Shown: in pieces, positions 50,301 through 60,392 of the stretch
Numbering within the stretch: position 1 is the stretch's first letter
How the letters are laid out: each line of letters opens with the position of its first letter
Assembly: GCA_023079485.1 (NCBI GenBank)
Contig: CM041083.1
Coordinates: 103,369,054-103,433,053, forward strand
DNA: 64,000 bases
Reading direction: 5' to 3'
Source of the DNA: Archilochus colubris
Lineage: Eukaryota > Chordata > Aves > Apodiformes > Trochilidae
The notes under the pieces: generated by a model
Told to the model about the DNA's origin: nothing
Databases searched by the model: none
Seen by the model: the letters and a program-made list of their open reading frames with translations, nothing else
Translations under genes and position numbers: made by a program

Positions 50301-51724
50301 ACATTTATTTTTCTTTTTTATTCTCCTAGTCATTAGAAACTATTACTAAGATTTTAGAGATGGTGTACCTTAATGTTTTGAGTTACAACACAATTTACAT
50401 CATCAGCACTTGTAATCTATGAAATCACTAATTAATCTTAATTGTTTTTAGGAAAAAATCCATAAATTGTTATAATGACAGTATTTTATCATTCTTGTGA
50501 CATTGAATGAAGTGTAGATGCATCTCTTTGCAGATTATTAATAGCAAGCTGCATAAATATATCTATCCCTTATCCTGAATCACCAGTTTATTGAAAAATA
50601 CTGGGTATTGATATCTTTACAACTACAAATCTAAGCATTAATTTTTAGCAGCCTTTTGTAATTAAGATATTTAAAATGTCAAGCTATTTAAAAATGCATA
50701 ATGTCAATTTTAACAGCTGTAGTTTGTTTAGTAGTGAATGATGATGATCAATACCATGCATAAGAATTTTTAATATTGTTGCTTTTAATTAGTTGTTTAT
50801 TCATTCATTAATCAAGAAGTCATCATAGCTTCATATTTGGTATAATTAAGGGACAAATTCAATGCATTTGGGATTAAATGTTTACTGAAAGGGTTATTGA
50901 AGAATGTAAAAATTCAAGGTTTCTTAGGATCTTAACTTCTTATCACATACTTTCTATGCCAGGCCTGAGGGAATGTATATTGGTGAGGCTGAAACTTATA
51001 GCCAGGAGAAGAGTTTAAACTTCAGATATCAGTGTAAAAACTGCTGACTTAACAAAACAATATCGCTGTTTTTTATTATGAAATAATAGAAGAAACAAAC
51101 ATACTTTTTCAATATCTCACAGGTGGATATGAAAGAATCTGGTGGATACCTATTCCATCTGTGTTTCACAGTTAGTACCACTTGAAGTGCAACTTGTGAA
51201 ACAGGAAACATGACTAATCTATTTAAATTTCATTCAGAATCTGAGATCAGTGGTGTACTTACTGCATCTAGAACCATAGATAACATCATTTTAATTAAAA
51301 ATGCTAGCACAGTAATTACTTTTTAAGGATAAAGCCATAGGTAAGAAAATTGAATGACACTTAAATTGGGTTTGTAGGAAAATGAATTTTCATTAAGAAG
51401 TAGCTATTAGCCATTTCTGTGGCAATCTGGGAGATCAAGGCTATGCAACCTTGGTCCTTAGGTTGGGAAACCTGTTTTATGGGAGGTGATATATTTGGAC
51501 TTCAAGGCAAATGAGGTCTCTGATTTTTTTCATCTCAGTTTCAGTTTAATTAGTGTCATCACACAGAGAAGCAATTGTTCCTTTTTTTGGCATAGCAGAC
51601 AAATGGCTGCTTCTAAAATGACAGGAAAATTCCATGTTTCTGTAATTGAAGCAAGTGGACACTCAGAACTGGAAGTGAAAGGGCTGCTTAATTTGGTTTC
51701 TGGAATAAAAAAAATAAAAAGCCA
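50301..51724. other. Unique AT-rich non-coding DNA, possible regulatory stretch
   Basis: No gene recognised. Bases 50430-50890 are AT-rich but not low-complexity, with many TAATTA- and ATTAAT-type words that homeodomain proteins can bind; this is inference only. A short stretch near 51485-51500 (ATATATTTGGACTTCA) resembles CR1 motif A coding DNA but is too short to call. Confidence 0.45.
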
Positions 51725-51812
51725 AACAACTCTCCAGTCTGTCTGGGTCCCTCTGAACGGCAGAACAGCCTTCTGGGGTGTCAGCCACTCTACTCACTTT
51801 TGTGTCATCATA
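51725..51812 (-). mobile_element. Short CR1 fragment
   Basis: TCTCCAGTCTGTCTGGGTCC followed by a CCTCTGAACGGCAG stretch and a GTCAGCCACTCTACTCACTT stretch ending in TTGTGTCATCAT is the antisense of the CR1 ORF2 region around LDRLE and the segment before FADD. The equivalent order is at about 25235-25325 in the 24413 element. It is an internal scrap without ends. Confidence 0.72.
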
Positions 51813-51904
51813 TCCTTGATTACATAATACTTCTTAGAATTATTAAAACCAAATTACAGGAATCTATGAATAAGATTACATGAGTTTTTCCTTTTTTTTT
51901 TTCC

Positions 51905-51929
51905 TTTTTTTTTTTTTTTTTTTTTTTTT
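51905..51929. repeat. Poly(T) run, 25 T
   Basis: Uninterrupted T25 preceded by shorter T runs (51885-51902). It lies about 150 bases left of the GC-rich repeat at 52085. Confidence 0.9.
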
Positions 51930-52084
51930 AACTAGGGTAACCTGTGACAATGGCCAAAAGTACTTCAGGTGTTTTGTAACCTTCTGTCCCTTTATCTATA
52001 AATATTTGTTATTATTGAGATTGCTTTCACTGATAAGTAATGACACTTTTAGTGCCATCACAATAGGCCTAGGCATTTTTTATT

Positions 52085-53112
52085 GCTCATTGTCAGGACT
52101 TTGGCCCAACCTGTAATACCAGGACCCTGCTCACTCAGTTCCCAACCCCTCACTGTGGTACAGGGAGGAGAAAATCCACCCAGAGCATCATTAATTGAGA
52201 GGATAGCAAGGTTTTCATTCCCCAGTTATGGTAACAGGCAAAAAACAGACTCAATGTGGAAAGAAAAAGCTAATTTAATCTACCAGGAGAAAGAGAAAAC
52301 ACGGCCACATCTTAATACTTCCCTCCCTCCCCCTTATTCCTGGGCCTGAATCGCTTCACTCTTGCCTCCCCCTCAGCAGAAAACGGGGTCAGGAGATAGG
52401 ATTTAGGGTCAGTTCCCCACACAGAGTTTCTGCCGCTCCTTCCTCCTCAGGGGGAGGACTCCTCACGTTCTTCCCCTGCTCCAACGCGGGGTCCCTCTCC
52501 CGGGAGAGTCCTTCAGGAACCCCTGGGACACGAGTCCCTCCCACAGGTGCAGTCCCTCAGGCACAGACTGCTCCCGCCTGGGCTGCACACAGAGTCACGG
52601 CTGCTGCGGGAGCAGTCACCTCCTCTGACACGGGGTCCTTCATGTGCAGAGCCACATCTGACCCTCTCCGTGATCCTGCACAGGATGCTGCTTCCCGTCT
52701 GCCCACCTGTGATGCTTCAGGGGCTACAAATCCACATTTGCCTCACCATGCTTCTTCAGGCACTACTCCACCATGCCCCTCCATGGGTTGCAGGGGCACA
52801 GCTGCCATCTCACCATAGGCTATGGGAAATTTCTCCTTGGGCACCTTCTTCTCCTTCTTCACTGACCTTGATGTCTTTGCTCTGGCATTGCCCTCACTTT
52901 CTCCTATTTTCTCCTCTCCTCTCTTTTGCAGATCTTTTTCCCCCTTTCTTGAAGGTGTTGCTTACAGAGGCACATCCAGCTTCCCATATCTGCTTAGCCT
53001 TGGGCAGAGGCAGATCCAGGATTGAAACCAAGGGAGCTGCCAGCAGCTTCTTGCAGGAGCCACCCCTGTGGCTCTCTCACTTCCAAAACACCACTGCACT
53101 GACCCAGTACAC
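52085..53112 (+). mobile_element. GC-rich avian interspersed repeat (possibly LTR-type)
   Basis: A kilobase strikingly GC-rich relative to both flanks. It includes TTCTGCCGCTCCTTCCTCCT, CAGGGGGAGGACTCCTCACG, repeated variants of GGGTCC, CTTCAGGCAC and CTGCTCC, then a TTCTTCACTGACCTTG stretch and GAGCCACCCCTGTGG. I know this combination from memory as a high-copy interspersed repeat in many bird genomes. I believe it derives from an LTR retroelement but cannot confirm the family. The central 52450-52800 is a degenerate series of short similar units. No clear terminal repeat or target duplication is visible, and boundaries are approximate. A 206-codon open frame (52547-53167) running through it is compositional. 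Strand is given in the orientation I remember and carries little weight. Confidence 0.72.
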
Positions 53113-53504
53113 TTACCAGCAAAGTTATATTTTATTTCTCAGCAATTTGACAGTTAATTTTGTGTAGCATCAGTCAATAAAATACACAATAGATCCAATA
53201 GCTGCAGCCCTGTAAAGGTTCAGCCTATTTTTTTGGCTATATTATTGTATTTTTTAGTGCAGCTTCACAGGAAAATTTATTTGGTTTGACTTCACTGAAA
53301 TCCTGAAACTGCACTGCATACAGTTTGCTTCCTAGAAGTGTTAATTTGCTCTTCTAACATGGAAACAGTGCCATGGAATTTGGAGGAGGCCTCCTTTCCA
53401 AAGGTTTCCTTCTGAGAGCATGTTAATTAGTGCAAGTTTCTTAGAGCTATGCCTAGGAAATTCATGAATATTGCCAATGATTGAAACTCTACACCTCTGT
53501 AAAT
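53113..53504. other. Unique non-coding DNA
   Basis: A short stretch with no gene or repeat recognised, between the GC-rich repeat and a probable CR1 scrap. Confidence 0.5.
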
Positions 53505-53705
53505 AACAATGAAGTCTCTCGGGAGCTATCTTATCTTGAGGCTGAAAAACACAAAAAACTCCACAAAAAAAACCCCAGACCAAATTCTCTGAGTGTCTCT
53601 CATTTACTGAAGGTCCCAGAAGAGGACACAGAATTGTAGACATGGCTTCATAAGAACTGAAAAGGATGTAAGAATCGTTTTCCTGGACCTGCTATGTACA
53701 TCCAT
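53505..53705 (-). mobile_element. Probable old CR1 fragment
   Basis: AACAATGAAGTCTCTCGGGA, CTTGAGGCTGAAAAAC, GGACACAGAATTGTAGACAT and TTTTCCTGGACCTGCTATG appear in the order found in antisense CR1 ORF2 C-terminal DNA. The equivalent in the 24413 element is about 24760-25000. Similarity is patchy and interrupted by an A/C-rich stretch at 53550-53576. A minus-strand 100-codon frame over it has no intact CR1 protein. Confidence 0.5.
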
Positions 53706-55419
53706 GCTAGGATTAACATATGAGATCTTATTTTACAAACATGAGAGTTTATCTCAAGTTATTGAAGAAATGCAAGATCTTCAGGTACTTCTCCAAACTC
53801 AGCTTCTGTACTTACGTGAAAAATCTCAGCTGAGCATGAGTGTATCTTAAACAAATTTAATATGATAATAAATAATGATTATCATGCACCATGAATGTTC
53901 AGAGTTGCTACTGTAATTGCTCCACATGGCTCAAGCATCCTCCCTTCCAAATTGGCAAATTCAAAGGCAACTCAGCATCGCAGTAAAAACAAGTTTAATT
54001 GCTTAGCGTAAAACTGTTGATAAGTCTAGCAGTTCAAAAAAAAAAAGCAAGCGATAAGTGTGCCTTTTTGCTTTTACAGAGAAGCAAGTCATGACGACTG
54101 GAAGGTATTAAATTTCCCTCTGGTGAATTTTGAGTGTATTATTCACTCACAGCACATGAAATACCAGCTCTGGAGTCTTCTGTGAAATCATGCTGCATAA
54201 TGCTTTCTGCTTAAATGGTACAAATAATAGATTATCTAATCCCTAAGATTTATGGGATTTTTATCATATCCATTTATTTTTTTCTGATCACAGATAAAAG
54301 TTATTGTAGCAGAAAGTTTTATTCAAGGACCCCTCCCTTCTTACGCTCCTCCATCCCCATGATCACCCCATTTCTTTTCTCTCCTTTTTAATTGAATATG
54401 CACAATATTCCATCTTTTCGATAGCTGACTCTCATGTTATACCACGAAATAATGGTTGAATGGTATTAAGCATCCCAAAATAATTGTTTCCCAGTTCATT
54501 AATGGAACAGTATAGGTTACTTATACAAAAGAAAAGACAAGACAGTTTAAGCATATGCGGATGGATCATATTTTTGCTTTTCCAGGAATGAGTTACAGTA
54601 TCTGTAGTACATGTGTTGTTCTAGCAGTGTTCTCTCTTTTCTAATCTGCTTCCTGTAGAAAGATCCATCAGTGTTCAACTTTCTTATCTGAAAGTACACC
54701 TATGTCATTAAAAGTATGTATTTTAAAACACATCACCATAGACAATGCTGTGAGGCACCAGGGGAATGTCATGAATGGTACTATTGAAAGGTGGAACTTT
54801 GGAAGCAGAATTACTGAGTAAAAAATATTTTTTCTAATTTTTATACTTGGATTTAAATTTAACACAGTAAATGAGAAATTTTCATAATGGCTGTTACACC
54901 TGCTTGTAATGTTTTTTTAGTCTAAAACAATATAGGAGATTAGGGCATAAAAACAATTTTAAAAATGAATATACAGAGATTTGCCATTTCATTTCCATAT
55001 CAAGTGCAGTGAGAGTTATATAGAGAACATTTTAGAAAGAAAAAAACCCTCTAAATTATGATGCTTCCTTTTTGAAAATGAGCTCTGTGGCTCAAGCGTG
55101 AGGGTAGATATATCTGCTACTGGGTTTGGAAATCAATTCAGAAATATTCTTTTGCTGACTGCTGTGAATTTGGCTTTATTGTTTGAAGTACAGTTTTCTA
55201 AGCCTAAAATAGACAAAGACAAAAATTTACATGTGTTAGAAATCATCTTTTTGTTGTTGTTGTTTTAATGAAGTATTTCATAGTAATACAAGAATAGAGA
55301 GTTTTTTAATAACAAATAGACAACCTAAGGTCTTAGTAACAAAGAGCAATTAATGTCAAATATCAGTGATTATAGGCTTTCTAAAGCTGTAATTAAGAAT
55401 TTCTAAGTGGCACTTCTAG
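53706..55419. other. Unique AT-rich non-coding DNA
   Basis: No gene or repeat family recognised. Open frames are at most 65 codons. Confidence 0.55.
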
Positions 55420-55865
55420 ACAGTTTTGGATCCAGAGAAGAGCCAAAATAATGATCAAAGGCTAGTTTATCTCTGCTACAAAGACAGAGTGAGAAAGTGG
55501 GGTTTTTCAGCCTGAAGAAGAGAAGGCTCTGGGGATACTTTGTAGTGGCCTTCCAGTACATGAAGCTGGGGAAGAGCCATTCAACAGAGAGTGAAGTGGT
55601 AGGACAAGAGGTAATAGTTTAAATTGGAAGAGGGCAGTCACAAGCTAAATAGAAGACATAAATTCTTTACCATGAGGTTATTAAGAAAATGGAATAGAAT
55701 GCCTAGGAAGGCACCTTCCCTGGAGGTGTTTAAAGCCAAGCTGATGGCCAAGCTTGTGCAGCCTGGTCTAGTGAGAGGTGTCCCTGGCCATGAAGGGGGC
55801 TTGGATCTTGATTGTTAACATCCCTTCCAACCTCAACCATTCTATGATTCTATGGATTCTATGAC
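55420..55865 (+). mobile_element. Old CR1 LINE 3' end fragment
   Basis: ORF2 C-terminal DNA (GGGGTTTTTCAGCCTGAAGA, then AGAGAAGGCTCTGGGGA, and GTACATGAAGCTGGGG), an AAATTCTTTACCATGAGGTT stretch, CCTTCCCTGGAGGTGTTTAA and a CAGCCTGGTCTAGTGAGAG word. It ends with octamers at 55839-55863 (ATTCTATG, ATTCTATGG with one extra G, ATTCTATG) plus AC. Frames are broken; a 64-codon frame at 55624-55818 is a remnant containing FTMRLLRKWNRMP, which corresponds to the [13 protein letters not shown] region of younger copies. Confidence 0.92.
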
Positions 55866-58363
55866 TAGAAACTAAATAAATTTCCTAAACCATGATTCCT
55901 AAAGGCTGATCTTTTGCTGAGTGAAGCTATTAAGTGGAAGTTCAAATTATCATCTTCCAAGAAGGATGTCAAATTAGTTAGGTACTTGTTACAGTATTAC
56001 ACTTCCAAGAAGGAGTGTAGGTCAGACATAGGGTAGGCACAAGATTTCAATCAATTTTTGCATGGTGAGTTCTTCAGGATTTTGTTTGTTTTCTTTCCAG
56101 ATAGAAAAATCAAGAGAATTTTCAGCAGGAGCTAGATTAACTGGAGTGTTTCTTTTCAATTGAGACTACATATAAAAACATTTAGGAACTTAATTTTTTT
56201 GTAAACTGGAATTACTTGCAGGAGGTAAGGAATTAATTGATTGGCTTTCCAAGAAAAAATATAATCAATCATAATCTACTTCACCTACCTCAAAGTGGCA
56301 TTAACCCATTGATTGATCTGTTCTCTATAAGGATCTGCTATCTTATTGTTGATGTTTAATCCTAAAAAATGTGAACTTTTTTTAGCCTGGAAAAATAACT
56401 GTGTATGTTTCTGTTGCTAGTGACATTGTACTTGTTTGCCTATAGAAGCTTACGCTGAGTTTTGCTAAGAGACAGAACCTCTGATATAGATGATTTGAGA
56501 CATGATTCCACACAAAACAGATCTTATCCATCAAATATTTTTCAAGCGTATCTCAAGTAAGTGGAATAACTATAGAATTATTGAAAGAGTAGAGAAATTG
56601 GCATTTTTTTATGTGGCAAAAGGTAGTCCCTCTCTTTCTGGGAAGCTGCAAGTAAAATTTTTCTGGGACAAGACATAACTGACCCTCTGTAACTGTGCCA
56701 ACTTTTTCTGTAGTAAATTGACACAATTTTGACCTCATGTTTTTGGGGTTTTTTTCCCTATGGAAAGAGCGAATCCCTTAACTGTGAAATTCATTTCAGC
56801 TTTATTGACTTCAATGGATTAGTTTTAATATTTAGCAGCTGCATTTTTAGACAATAATATGCATATATATTCCTGATTTTTTAACAAAGAAATCAAACTG
56901 AGCATTAAGTTGATGGCATTTTAAATTGTGCCTTCTGAATATATTACAAAACTACCAAAATAACTCTTTGCACTTTGACCTCAGTATTTTCAGTCTTTCA
57001 AGCAGTAACTATAACCAGATAACTTGTTACAAATTATCTCTGAAAAGTTTCATATCATTTATTTAGTGATTTTAATAATAAATAATATTGAAAAAAATTA
57101 GAGTAAAGCAGTACTAGGAATTTCTCTAATGTGCAATGACATTCACTGCCCAGAGCAACCATTTTGTAGTTCTTTACACCAGGGAAAATGTTTAATCATT
57201 AGTTTCTTTAGCTAATTTGGAGACACTTAGCATTTCCTAAGACATAATTTTTAAGTGGGTTAAGATTTCTCTTATTAAAATATCCATTGTTTCTTTCATA
57301 TACTATATTTTTAAAAGTAGGATGATTGCTCCAGATGTATTTTTTTTCACCCATTGTGACCTCATTCTTTTTATTAGTTATTATTTGGCAAAGGCTCTTG
57401 TGATACAGCTGATATTTGAGTCAGAGGCTATATCTGAATTGGTTTTGGTCTTAAATTTTAAGTTTTAATGTTCAGGTATTCAAGTTATGTATTTAATAAC
57501 CTTGGTAGGTTCTCCTTACGTAGGTTCTTGGAAGGTTCTCCTTTCTCCATGGTCCAGCAGACACTCTCCTGAAAAGTCATTCTAAGTGTAAGGTTAAACA
57601 GATGTAAAAGAACTTGTGGAAAGTTGTGAAGTCCAGAGCAATGTGGTCTGTTGCCTTTAGAATGTGTTCTTGTATTGCAAAAAGTTGTGAAACATTACAA
57701 GTGAATGAGTTTTGTAATTAGGTAGGTAAACCAGGTTGTAAGACAAGACTTTAATTCTGGTGTCTTGGGCTTTTTTTTGCTTGGGGGTGGGTTTTTTTGC
57801 TTTTTTTGCGGGAAGGTGTTTTGGAGGGTTTGGGTTTTGTTTGTTGTTAGTTTGATTGCTTTTTTTCTTCTTTTTAAAATAGTATTTTCTCTGCAAGAAT
57901 GTTCCTTCAGCTTTCTCTTTGTCCTTTCTGTGTTATGTACAATATCAGGGCTGGTTCATGTAAGCTTTTAATACAGTTTTAATAATGAGAAATTTCCATC
58001 TCTAGGATTTTTTTCCTTCGTTAGTAATCACATAAATTACCTTTTTTGCTGATGATGGAATGTGAATTTATTTGCCTTGCCTGTGGTCTATAGACTTTTA
58101 GTTTTGATTTTTTGACATGCAACCAAACATTACTAATTTTTTAATGTCTCTCATGCTGAGCCACATTGCAGTTGAACAGTATCACTGGTAATAGTTTTGG
58201 TTTGTGTCTCAGAGGAACATGGATTAAGTAAGAATTTCAGTGACTATGTAAATCTCTAAAAAGTAAATTTTACTGTGTTACCTATCATACCCATTAAATA
58301 TATTTATTTATTGTCTTTCGGCTTCACCTGTCCACTGAATTTGTCCATTTTATTACACTCACA
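55866..58363. other. Unique AT-rich non-coding DNA
   Basis: No gene recognised. A T/G-rich block at 57760-57880 is listed separately. The stretch at about 56930-57260 is varied in sequence, with words such as CAATGACATTCACTG, and could be worth a conservation check. Confidence 0.5.
57760..57880. repeat. T/G-rich low-complexity block
   Basis: About 120 bases of mostly T and G on the plus strand with five G runs of three or more (including GGGGGTGGG and GGAGGGTTTGGG). It could form a weak G-quadruplex. The overlapping frames of 68-79 codons are artefacts (poly-F/G/V on one strand, K/N/P/Q on the other). Confidence 0.75.
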
Positions 58364-59005
58364 GAGGCATAGAATAGTTTGGGCTGGAAGGCAAATTTAA
58401 AGATCACCTCGTTCAATTCCCTTGAAGTGAGTAGGGAGATCTGCAACTATATTTGGCTGCTCAGAGCCTCTGACCTTAACTGTTTCCAGTGATGGTGCAT
58501 CCACCACCCTTATTGTAAAAAATTTCTTTTGTATATCTGGTTTGAATATACCTGCTTTCAGTTTAAAAAAATATCCTTTGTCCTAGTGCTACAGACCCTA
58601 CTAAAAAGCCTCTCCTTGTCTTTCTTATAAGTCCCCTTTAACTACTGAAAAGTTACAATGAAGTCTCCCAGAGTCTTCTCTTCTCCAGGCTGAAAAAACC
58701 CTAATCTCTCAGTCTGTCTTCTAGGAAAGGTGCTCCATCCCTTTGGACTCTTTCCAAAAGCTCTGTGCCCTCCCTGCATTAGGGGTTTCATATCTGGACA
58801 CAGGTGGATCTCCTGAGAGAAGACTAGAGGGAGAGAATCACCTCCCTTGACCTGCTGGCCTTACTGCTTTTGATGTAGCCCACGATACAGTTGGCTTTCT
58901 GGGCTGCAAGCTCACATTTGAGGCTCAGGTCCAGTTTTGCACCCACGAATACCCCCAGGTTATTCTCTGCAGGCATACTCTTAATACCTTCCTCCCCCTA
59001 GCCTG
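58364..59005 (-). mobile_element. Old CR1 LINE, 3' segment of a broken element
   Basis: The 3' end (left) has one clear octamer (CATAGAAT, 58368-58375) followed by AGTTTGGGCTGGAAGG. The 3' UTR and antisense ORF2 C-terminal DNA follow. Landmarks are a CTTCTCCAGGCTGAAAAAAC word, a TCACCTCCCTTGACCTGCTG word, and ACCCCCAGGTTATTCTCTGC near 58951. Similarity stops near the GCCTGTATTGAAAG word at about 59005. The next part of ORF2 resumes at about 59872, so this is the 3' third of one minus-strand CR1 extending to about 61845. Confidence 0.9.
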
Positions 59006-59270
59006 TATTGAAAGAGGGGAGAGTGGGTCAGGTAACCCAAACACATGAATCACAATATTCCTCCCCATGTTGCTCAGTATAAAATGGCTCTCAAGAGAGA
59101 CCTCTTGTGGCTTCTGTGGCTAGGATGTTGGTTAGGGTTTGTGTATTTGCCATTTTTCCCCTGTGCTGCTGGTGTTCTTGCATCCTGTTTTCTTGCTGTA
59201 GAGAACATTCCACCATCATCACAACAGGCTCCCTTCTCCTGCCTTCCCATGTAGCACTGATGCATCTATT

Positions 59271-59274
<4 letters not shown>

Positions 59275-59322
<48 letters not shown>
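59275..59322. repeat. Poly(T) run, 48 T
   Basis: Uninterrupted T48, the second longest homopolymer here, inside the insert that splits the minus-strand CR1. Confidence 0.9.
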
Positions 59323-59323
<1 letters not shown>

Positions 59324-59715
59324 TGGGCTGACACTGGGACTCTGAACTCAGGCACCTCTGTCAGTTGCCAAATCCAGTTAGGGATTTTTTCAGTTGGGAT
59401 GTACTTACCATCTGAGAAGCACGAGTTCCATATTTACATGTTTGTACATATTTGCATATTGTTGGAGGTGGCAAAAATAATGTGGGTGATAAGAAAGGAA
59501 TGTGCTAATGAAGGTAAGTTGTTTGCCAGAGGGATGGTGGAAAACTACTGGAAAACAGCAGACTAACACCAAAACTTTGGTGGGAGGATCCTGGGGAAAG
59601 CTAGGGTATATATCTATGGACCCTCAGATTAACAAAGTTTGTCTCAACAAATCTCAACAAGGGAAACTTGTGAGCCCTTGTGAGTACTATTGTACACCAC
59701 AGTATATAATTCAAC

Positions 59716-59734
59716 ATTATTATTATTATTATTA
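59716..59734. repeat. (ATT)n microsatellite
   Basis: Six tandem ATT units within the insert, followed by imperfect ATTACTACTTATT. Confidence 0.85.
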
Positions 59735-59871
59735 CTACTTATTATCTCATTACACCTATTCTAGGCTTTTTTTCAACCTTACAGTCTCCTTCCCTTATTG
59801 TGCTTTTATTTTCTCCTGGGAGGGTAGTATGGGGATAACAGAGAGAATCTGTCACCTGGTTAATGGCTAAA

Positions 59872-60019
59872 ACGATGACAGCATCATCTGCAAGCTTTCT
59901 AAGGGTGCACTTAATCTCACTATCTGTGTCACTAATGAAGAAATTAAACAGTACTAGTCCCAGTAGGAGCACCTGAACATCTGACCACTACCCTCTGCAT
60001 GTGATGATCCAACTTCAAT
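59872..60019 (-). mobile_element. Old CR1 LINE, reverse transcriptase motif C to B segment
   Basis: On the minus strand this encodes VLFNFFISDTDSEIKCTLRKLADDAVI, the decayed counterpart of [15 protein letters not shown]...KFADDTK. The LADD stands where active elements have FADD. It continues to ACCACTACCCTCTGCATG (59984-60001), antisense of the segment just upstream of motif B. It belongs to the same element as 58364-59005 and 60393-61845, interrupted on the right by the nested plus-strand CR1. Confidence 0.87.
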
Positions 60020-60392
60020 TGATTTCATTATTAAACTGTTCTATGACAAGGTCAAACATTTAGTGGATGCGAGAAAGGCTGTGGATTTTTTTTTACCTAG
60101 ATTGAAGTAAAGCTTTTGACACCATTTTCCACAGTATTCTCCTAGAGAAAATGTCTCTTCAAGGCCATGCTTTGCTGGATAAAAAGCTGGCTGCATGGCC
60201 AATCCCAGAAAGTTTTTGTGAATGGAATTAAATCCATTTAACTGGCTGGTTACAAGTGGTCTTCTCCAGGGCTCCAGGAAGTATTTAAAAACATGTAGAT
60301 ATAATGCTTAGGGACGTGGTTTAATGAGACTTGTCAGTGTTAGGCTTATGCTTAAACTTAATGATCTTTTCTAACCTAAAGGATTCTTCAAT
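60020..60392 (+). mobile_element. Nested, internally deleted CR1 LINE
   Basis: A plus-strand CR1 inserted in the minus-strand one. It starts with TTCTATGACAAGGTC (60034-60048), GTGGATGCGAGAAAGGCTGT and motif A DNA (D-x-x-x-L-D-stop-S-K-A-F-D-T). It runs to motif B (TACAAGTGGTCTTCTCCAGG, about 60251). At about 60272 it jumps directly to the end of ORF2 and the 3' UTR (GTATTTAAAAACATGTAGAT, later TTAATGATCTTTTCTAACC), skipping motif C and the whole C-terminal domain. The end reads GGATTCTTCAAT, a decayed octamer. CTTCAAT occurs at 60013-60019 and again at 60386-60392, a possible 7-bp target duplication. Confidence 0.83.

Larger units (their letters stand above)
59006..59871. other. Sequence interrupting the old CR1
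   Basis: About 865 bases where the CR1 should need only some 200. So most of it is probably a later insertion or a mixture of insertion and decay. It holds a 48-T run (59275-59322) and an (ATT)n microsatellite. The part right of the T run (59323-59870) could be a minus-strand retroposed sequence with that run as its poly(A) tail. I recognise no gene or repeat family in it, and no clear target duplication. A 122-codon plus frame at 59502-59870 has no motif. Confidence 0.5.

Noticed and set aside
51482..51515. Short match to CR1 motif A coding DNA
   Set aside because: About 16 good bases only, no collinear flanking similarity; too short to separate from chance.
52547..53167. 206-codon open frame on the plus strand
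   Set aside because: It lies in the GC-rich interspersed repeat and runs out into AT-rich DNA. Composition (P, L, S, H) follows base content, and there is no domain motif.
59502..59870. 122-codon open frame in the insert that splits the CR1
   Set aside because: It spans an (ATT)n microsatellite giving poly-Y and has no motif; a chance frame.
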